Below the pieces are notes generated by a model that saw nothing but the letters and a program-made list of their open reading frames with translations, was not told the DNA's origin and did no database searches. Of a stretch of 9,835 nt of DNA, positions 6,534 to 9,835 are shown piece by piece. A program made the position numbers and the translations under genes. The first letter of the stretch is position 1. Every line of letters starts with the position of its first letter. Source of the DNA: Bacillaceae bacterium (GTDB lineage Bacteria; Bacillota; Bacilli; Bacillales; Amphibacillaceae); assembly GCA_030152985.1 (NCBI GenBank), contig JASLIE010000071.1, positions 1 through 9,835 of the forward strand, in the 5' to 3' direction.

Positions 6534-7391
6534 ATGTTTATGACGGAAGCAAAACGCATCCTTGTTGTCATTTTTGGTGCGTTTTTAGTTGCAATTGCGC
6601 TCAATTTTTTCTTAATCGAGGCTCATGTTTATGCCAGTGGATTTAGTGGGGCGGCGCAGTTACTTTCGAGTGTCTTTCAAGATTTTTTATCAATCAATCT
6701 AAGTACAGGTATCCTCTTATTACTTTTAAATATTCCTGTTTTAGTGATTGGTTGGTTTAAAATTGGTCGGAGCTTTACATTTTATAGTATTCTTTCAGTT
6801 GCATTTATGACCTTGTTTTTAGAGCTTTTACCGATCTATGTCGTATCAGAAGATATTATTTTAAACGCAGTTGCAGGCGGAGTGCTTACAGGTATTGGGG
6901 TTGGTCTCTCCTTTAAGTATGGTGCTTCAACGGGTGGAATGGATATTGTGGCAATGATTTTATCCCGCTTACAAGATAAGCCAGTTGGTGTTTACTTTTT
7001 AACTTTAAATGCGATTATTGTCTTTTTTGCAGGGGTCTTATATGAGCCAGAAAATGCCTTATATACAATGTTAACCCTTTATATCACAACCCTTGTGATT
7101 GATGCCATTCATACACGACATAATAAGGTAACAGCCTTAATTGTGACACAAAAGCCGGACTCGCTTCAAAAAGCAATTCATGACGAAATGGTCAGAGGGA
7201 TTACTTTAATTCCAACCCGTGGTGCTTATACAAATAAAGAGTCAACCATGCTTTATTTAGTGATTACACGCTATGAATTGTATGATTTAGAAAGAATTAT
7301 ATCAGAAGTTGATCCAAATGCTTTTACAAATATTATTCAAACGACAGACGTCTACGGTTTCTTTAGAAAAGAAGGCGAAACACTTAATTAA
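6534..7391 (+). CDS. YitT family membrane protein (DUF161 plus C-terminal DUF2179)
   Basis: A 285-residue integral membrane protein of the YitT family, whose members are widespread in Bacillota and mostly of unproven transport function. Predicted membrane helices are near 9-29, 58-75, 82-102, 108-127, 152-170 and 175-192. The re-entrant-looking glycine motifs GFSGAAQLL (36-44) and SFKYGASTGGMDIVAMIL (126-143) are the family hallmarks. A cytosolic DUF2179 domain follows (about 200-276), with RGITLIPTRGAYT and EVDPNAFTNI. The ATG at 6534 is preferred over the one at 6540 because GGGAGA (6523-6528) is better spaced to it. It lies in the same run as the dihydrouridine synthase and carboxypeptidase genes. 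The family call is firm; the transported substrate is unknown. Confidence 0.95.
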   Translation: MFMTEAKRILVVIFGAFLVAIALNFFLIEAHVYASGFSGAAQLLSSVFQDFLSINLSTGILLLLLNIPVLVIGWFKIGRSFTFYSILSVAFMTLFLELLPIYVVSEDIILNAVAGGVLTGIGVGLSFKYGASTGGMDIVAMILSRLQDKPVGVYFLTLNAIIVFFAGVLYEPENALYTMLTLYITTLVIDAIHTRHNKVTALIVTQKPDSLQKAIHDEMVRGITLIPTRGAYTNKESTMLYLVITRYELYDLERIISEVDPNAFTNIIQTTDVYGFFRKEGETLN

Positions 7392-7409
7392 GATAGATGA
7401 GGAAAAACA

Positions 7410-8300
7410 ATGCGAAAAATAATTAAATTCGGATTCATAGTTGGTATAGGTGTTTATTTGATCTTTTTTCTTATGAATCTAGGCTTAAAAGAAAGCCTTC
7501 CATTTTTAAAAACAGACAACTATGCGAGTAAGTATATTTATGTTCTAGAAAGAGAAAGTCAAGAAGTGATTTATCAAAAAAAAGCCAATTCAAAAGCTTA
7601 TCCCGCTTCTTTAACGAAAATAATGACGACCCTTGTTGCACTAGAGCATCTTGATGACATTTCAAGCCAAGCAACGGTAGACACAGAAACTTATCAAAAA
7701 ATGGTCTTAGAAAATGCCTCAATGGCAGGATTTTACGGTGGCGAAGTGGTGACTTATCGTGACCTGCTTTATGGGACTATCCTAAGCTCGGGAGGAGAAG
7801 CGGCCAACTCACTTGCTATGAATATAGCAGGAAGTCAGGAAGCTTTTGTTGAATTAATGAACGAAAAAGCAAAAGAGTTAGGAATGAAAAAAACAAACTT
7901 TACAAATGTTGAAGGCTTGCAAGATAAAAATCAATATACAAGTGCAAGTGACATGGCTAAATTACTTGATTATGCCTTAGATAACGATGATTTTAGAGCC
8001 ATTTTTACAAAAGAGTCATTTCAGACGCTTGCAAGCAATGAACACCCGAATGGAATCACACTTAAGTCAACCGTTCTAAAAGAATTAAGTCCGGATATGC
8101 AAGAGGGATTTAGGGTCATCGGTGGCAAGTCAGGGACAACAGAGGATGCCGGGCAATGCTGGGCGAGTCTAGGTCAGGTAGACGAAAGAGAGTATATTGT
8201 GATTGTAATGGGGGCAGCACTCAATGACCTCAGTGCGCCTGATTTGATTCAAAGAGAAGATACGCTAGAATTATTTAAATTAATTAAAGCAAACAAGTAA
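7410..8300 (+). CDS. D-alanyl-D-alanine carboxypeptidase, S11 family, membrane-anchored
   Basis: A 296-residue penicillin-binding-type serine peptidase that would trim the terminal D-Ala of peptidoglycan stem peptides outside the membrane. An N-terminal helix (7-24) without a clear cleavage site suggests a type II membrane anchor. The active-site motifs are S67-L-T-K70 (SxxK, nucleophile and base), S127-G-G in the SxN position (LSSGGEAANSLA) and K240-S-G-T in the KTG position. Both the Asn to Gly and the Thr to Ser changes depart from the PBP5 pattern, although SG(A/G)(D/E)A and KSG forms occur in other S11 members. It ends soon after the catalytic domain, so the C-terminal beta-rich domain and amphipathic anchor of PBP5 are absent. 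GAGG (7399-7402) lies seven bases before the ATG. It is 18 bases after the YitT-family gene and 11 before the YxeA-family gene. The carboxypeptidase role is likely but not proven by sequence. Confidence 0.92.
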   Translation: MRKIIKFGFIVGIGVYLIFFLMNLGLKESLPFLKTDNYASKYIYVLERESQEVIYQKKANSKAYPASLTKIMTTLVALEHLDDISSQATVDTETYQKMVLENASMAGFYGGEVVTYRDLLYGTILSSGGEAANSLAMNIAGSQEAFVELMNEKAKELGMKKTNFTNVEGLQDKNQYTSASDMAKLLDYALDNDDFRAIFTKESFQTLASNEHPNGITLKSTVLKELSPDMQEGFRVIGGKSGTTEDAGQCWASLGQVDEREYIVIVMGAALNDLSAPDLIQREDTLELFKLIKANK

Positions 8301-8311
8301 GAGGTGGTAAA

Positions 8312-8668
8312 ATGAATAAAAACATTATTTTTGCAATAATAGCAATACTCTTAGTAGTCGGGAGCGTCGTCTTTGTTCAAAATGTTAATCTAAACCGTAT
8401 CGGCACCGACAAGTACTACACACAAGTTACAAAAGACGGTGAAAAGTTTGATGAAGCGGTCGAAGGCGGTGGCTCATATGAACGTTATGTTTATGAACTC
8501 ACAGCCTATGATAAATCAGGAGAATCACGTGACTTAGAATTCACCTCAGGAAAAAACTTAAGAAAAGAAGCTTACCTGATTCTTTTCTATAAAGACGATA
8601 CAGTCAGGTCTTATGAAGAAATAACATATGAAGAATTACCCGAAAAAGTAAAGAATAAATTGAAGTGA
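8312..8668 (+). CDS. YxeA family (DUF1093) membrane-anchored protein
   Basis: A 118-residue protein with an N-terminal hydrophobic helix (5-22) acting as signal or anchor, and a small extracytoplasmic domain. The sequence KYYTQVTKDG, YVYELTAYDKSGESRDLEFTSGKNLRKEAYLILFYK and EEITYEELPEKVKNKL follows the YxeA/DUF1093 pattern closely. Members adopt a small OB-like beta-barrel of unknown function and are common in Bacillota. GAGG (8301-8304) lies seven bases before the ATG, and the gap to the carboxypeptidase gene is 11 bases, so the two are co-transcribed. It is the last gene of the run. I see no clear hairpin terminator after it. Confidence 0.9.
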   Translation: MNKNIIFAIIAILLVVGSVVFVQNVNLNRIGTDKYYTQVTKDGEKFDEAVEGGGSYERYVYELTAYDKSGESRDLEFTSGKNLRKEAYLILFYKDDTVRSYEEITYEELPEKVKNKLK

Positions 8669-8731
8669 TTTAAACTAGAGGATTAGCAAGTCAACTCAAC
8701 TTAATGATGATGGTAATAAAATGACCCATGC

Positions 8732-8755
8732 CATCTCCTATAATAAAGGGAGATG
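8732..8755 (+). promoter_or_regulatory. Putative promoter with an inverted repeat flanking the -10 box
   Basis: TATAAT (8739-8744) sits in the 10-base interval of a perfect 7-base inverted repeat, CATCTCC (8732-8738) and GGAGATG (8749-8755). It is followed at once by the ribosome binding site AAAGGGAGG (8756-8764). No -35 hexamer is convincing. The layout suits a repressor operator covering the promoter, but it could also reflect the purine-rich leader alone. Confidence 0.5.
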
Positions 8756-8771
8756 AAAGGGAGGTAATCAG

Positions 8772-9482
8772 ATGAATGTAGTTGATCTCTATCCATCCTA
8801 TTATGGTCTTTATATTGAAGACCGTAATCAGAGCGAAAGAATTTTTTTAAACAAAGATATTTCACCTAACTCGAATCGATCTCGAATCGACTTATTTGAG
8901 AGTGAGGCAGTTGCAAATGAGTGGCTAAAAAATGAACTAAAAAGAATGAAGCAAGCAGGTTGGTGGGGTTCTTATAGTCTTTTTTCTAGATTATACCCTA
9001 AAAAATTAACGATAAAAGAAGTTTCAAAATTAATGAAAGAAAAGAGAGAAATAGACAGTGTTTCAATCCTAAATCGGAATAAGATACGGCGTTTGTATTT
9101 TAGACAAGATTTAGGATCTGACTATGATTTATTTTTAAAACCGCAACCGAAAATTCATGCTAAAGAGCCGATTTATATTATTAATCGGCAAAAAGAGATA
9201 GATGACAAAACTGTTCTCCAAAAGGACAGCTATTTTATTGTCTATCCATTGATTGCAACCCCGCTATTCACCTATAATATTATTGAGTGGGCCGAGGATC
9301 TCATGAGTCGAAAGCCAAATCAGGTCTACTATATTGAAGAAACAAGTCTCTATGATCTATATATGAAAACAAAATTAATGAAAGAAGATGCAGGATTTTT
9401 TATTCTATCAAAAGAACAGGCCCCCCACTATATTTTAGGAGAAGATGATTTAAAAAGAATAGTTGAAGGCTCTTTTAATTAA
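8772..9482 (+). CDS. Hypothetical protein, 236 residues, no recognised family
   Basis: I do not recognise this protein. It is soluble in appearance, with no signal peptide, membrane helix or cysteine. It is rich in Tyr, Lys and Glu. Residues 42-62 (FESEAVANEWLKNELKRMKQ) form a likely amphipathic helix, followed by an aromatic patch AGWWGSYSLFSRLYP (62-76), a basic stretch RNKIRRLYFRQ (102-112), a hydrophobic strand pair YFIVYPLIATPLFTYNI (154-170) and a C-terminal helix EDDLKRIVEG. No enzyme motif stands out. The start is supported by AAAGGGAGG seven bases upstream and by a -10 box at 8739. Codon use looks like its neighbours, and nothing suggests recent transfer. It is followed by a weak terminator and a small membrane protein on the same strand. 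Confidence 0.85.
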   Translation: MNVVDLYPSYYGLYIEDRNQSERIFLNKDISPNSNRSRIDLFESEAVANEWLKNELKRMKQAGWWGSYSLFSRLYPKKLTIKEVSKLMKEKREIDSVSILNRNKIRRLYFRQDLGSDYDLFLKPQPKIHAKEPIYIINRQKEIDDKTVLQKDSYFIVYPLIATPLFTYNIIEWAEDLMSRKPNQVYYIEETSLYDLYMKTKLMKEDAGFFILSKEQAPHYILGEDDLKRIVEGSFN

Positions 9483-9497
9483 TAAAAGAGTCTTCTT
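9468..9497 (+). terminator. Possible weak terminator after the 236-residue hypothetical gene
   Basis: Nine-base arms GGCTCTTTT (9468-9476) and AAAAGAGTC (9484-9492), with one G-U pair and a 7-base loop, are followed by TTCTT. The hairpin contains the stop codon and the T-tract is poor, so partial read-through into the next small gene is likely. Confidence 0.5.
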
Positions 9498-9541
9498 ATC
9501 ATTTCAGGGAGTTTTTAAAGTTGAAGAAGGGGATAAATTCT

Positions 9542-9733
9542 ATGATCAGACATGAAGTAAGAAAGTCATGGAAGATTTCTATCCTTGTTTTAATTTTTCT
9601 GTTTGTTTTACAGTTTACTTTTGCTATGTTGATTGAACCGAGCCCTTTATGGGTTAGGATATATGGTTTTGTCCCCTTAATCTATGCCGCCTATCTATTT
9701 ATTTTTGTGGATAAATATGAAGACGAAAACTGA
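9542..9733 (+). CDS. Small membrane protein, 63 residues, unknown function
   Basis: A 63-residue protein with two predicted membrane helices (about 12-30, rich in Ile, Leu and Phe, and 38-55), a basic N-terminus (MIRHEVRKSWK) and an acidic tail (DKYEDEN). By the positive-inside rule the N-terminus should be cytoplasmic. The start at 9542 is preferred because AAGGGG (9527-9532) lies nine bases ahead. The in-frame TTG at 9521 lies upstream of that site and would be poorly initiated. It follows the unknown 236-residue gene by 59 bases, across a weak terminator. No family is recognised. Short two-helix proteins of this sort include DUF-type membrane proteins and immunity-like proteins, but nothing here decides between them. 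Confidence 0.7.
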   Translation: MIRHEVRKSWKISILVLIFLFVLQFTFAMLIEPSPLWVRIYGFVPLIYAAYLFIFVDKYEDEN

Positions 9734-9835
9734 CAAACTTTAATTGGATGGGTTTTGTCCGGTCATCTCTATTTAGATTGAATTTAAAAGTGAATAAGTG
9801 CCATTCAAGCGCAAGACTTTGGTTGGTTAAGCATA
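9734..9835. other. Right-edge segment without an assignable gene
   Basis: These 102 bases follow the small membrane protein gene to the window edge. A short match, GACAAA and TTTGTC (9732-9737 and around 9756), could form a poor hairpin. Reading frames open to the edge exist on both strands, but none has a supported start with a ribosome binding site, so I assign nothing. Confidence 0.4.

Noticed and set aside
7471..7722. 83-codon minus-strand frame inside the carboxypeptidase gene
   Set aside because: It is antisense to the anchor and SxxK region of a clear family member and has no ribosome binding site.

Overview
The window is AT-rich, densely packed and has strong AAGGGG/GGAGG-type Shine-Dalgarno sites, TG-extended -10 promoters and short intergenic gaps. 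Together with a lipobox lipoprotein, a YitT-family protein, a YxeA-family protein and a membrane-anchored D,D-carboxypeptidase, this points to a low-GC Gram-positive bacterium (Bacillota). Lactobacillales (Enterococcaceae or Carnobacteriaceae type) is my best guess, but it is inferred from general gene character and not from a marker gene. I see no rRNA, tRNA, insertion sequence, phage gene or CRISPR array.

Left part (1-3884, all + strand) is a metabolic stretch of separately terminated or separately promoted genes. It begins with the 3' part of a hydantoinase/oxoprolinase (HyuA-type) ATPase subunit, cut by the window edge and followed by a strong terminator. A classical NAD-type short-chain dehydrogenase follows, again with a terminator. 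Then comes a nitronate-monooxygenase-type flavoprotein with its own extended -10 promoter, and a cysteine-free carboxymuconolactone-decarboxylase-fold protein. A bidirectional terminator separates this block from the lipoprotein gene on the opposite strand.

Middle part (3883-5545): a YehR-type lipoprotein (-) and a NagD/YutF-type HAD phosphatase (+) diverge from one intergenic region. The phosphatase gene ends two bases from the stop of a 50-codon gene on the - strand (5253-5405), which is short but has a clear ribosome binding site. That small gene diverges from the next operon.

Right part (5499-8668, + strand) looks like one transcription unit with gaps of 11-25 bases: tRNA-dihydrouridine synthase, YitT-family membrane protein, S11-family D-Ala-D-Ala carboxypeptidase with variant SxN and KTG motifs, and a YxeA-family membrane-anchored protein. 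Beyond it (8732-9733) lie an unrecognised 236-residue soluble protein, whose -10 box sits in the loop of an inverted repeat, and a 63-residue two-helix membrane protein.

Most of the window is ordinary housekeeping or accessory metabolism, and I do not see a convincing new multi-gene system. The items most worth a second look are the 50-residue minus-strand gene, the unknown 236-residue/63-residue pair with its operator-like repeat, and the variant active-site motifs of the carboxypeptidase.
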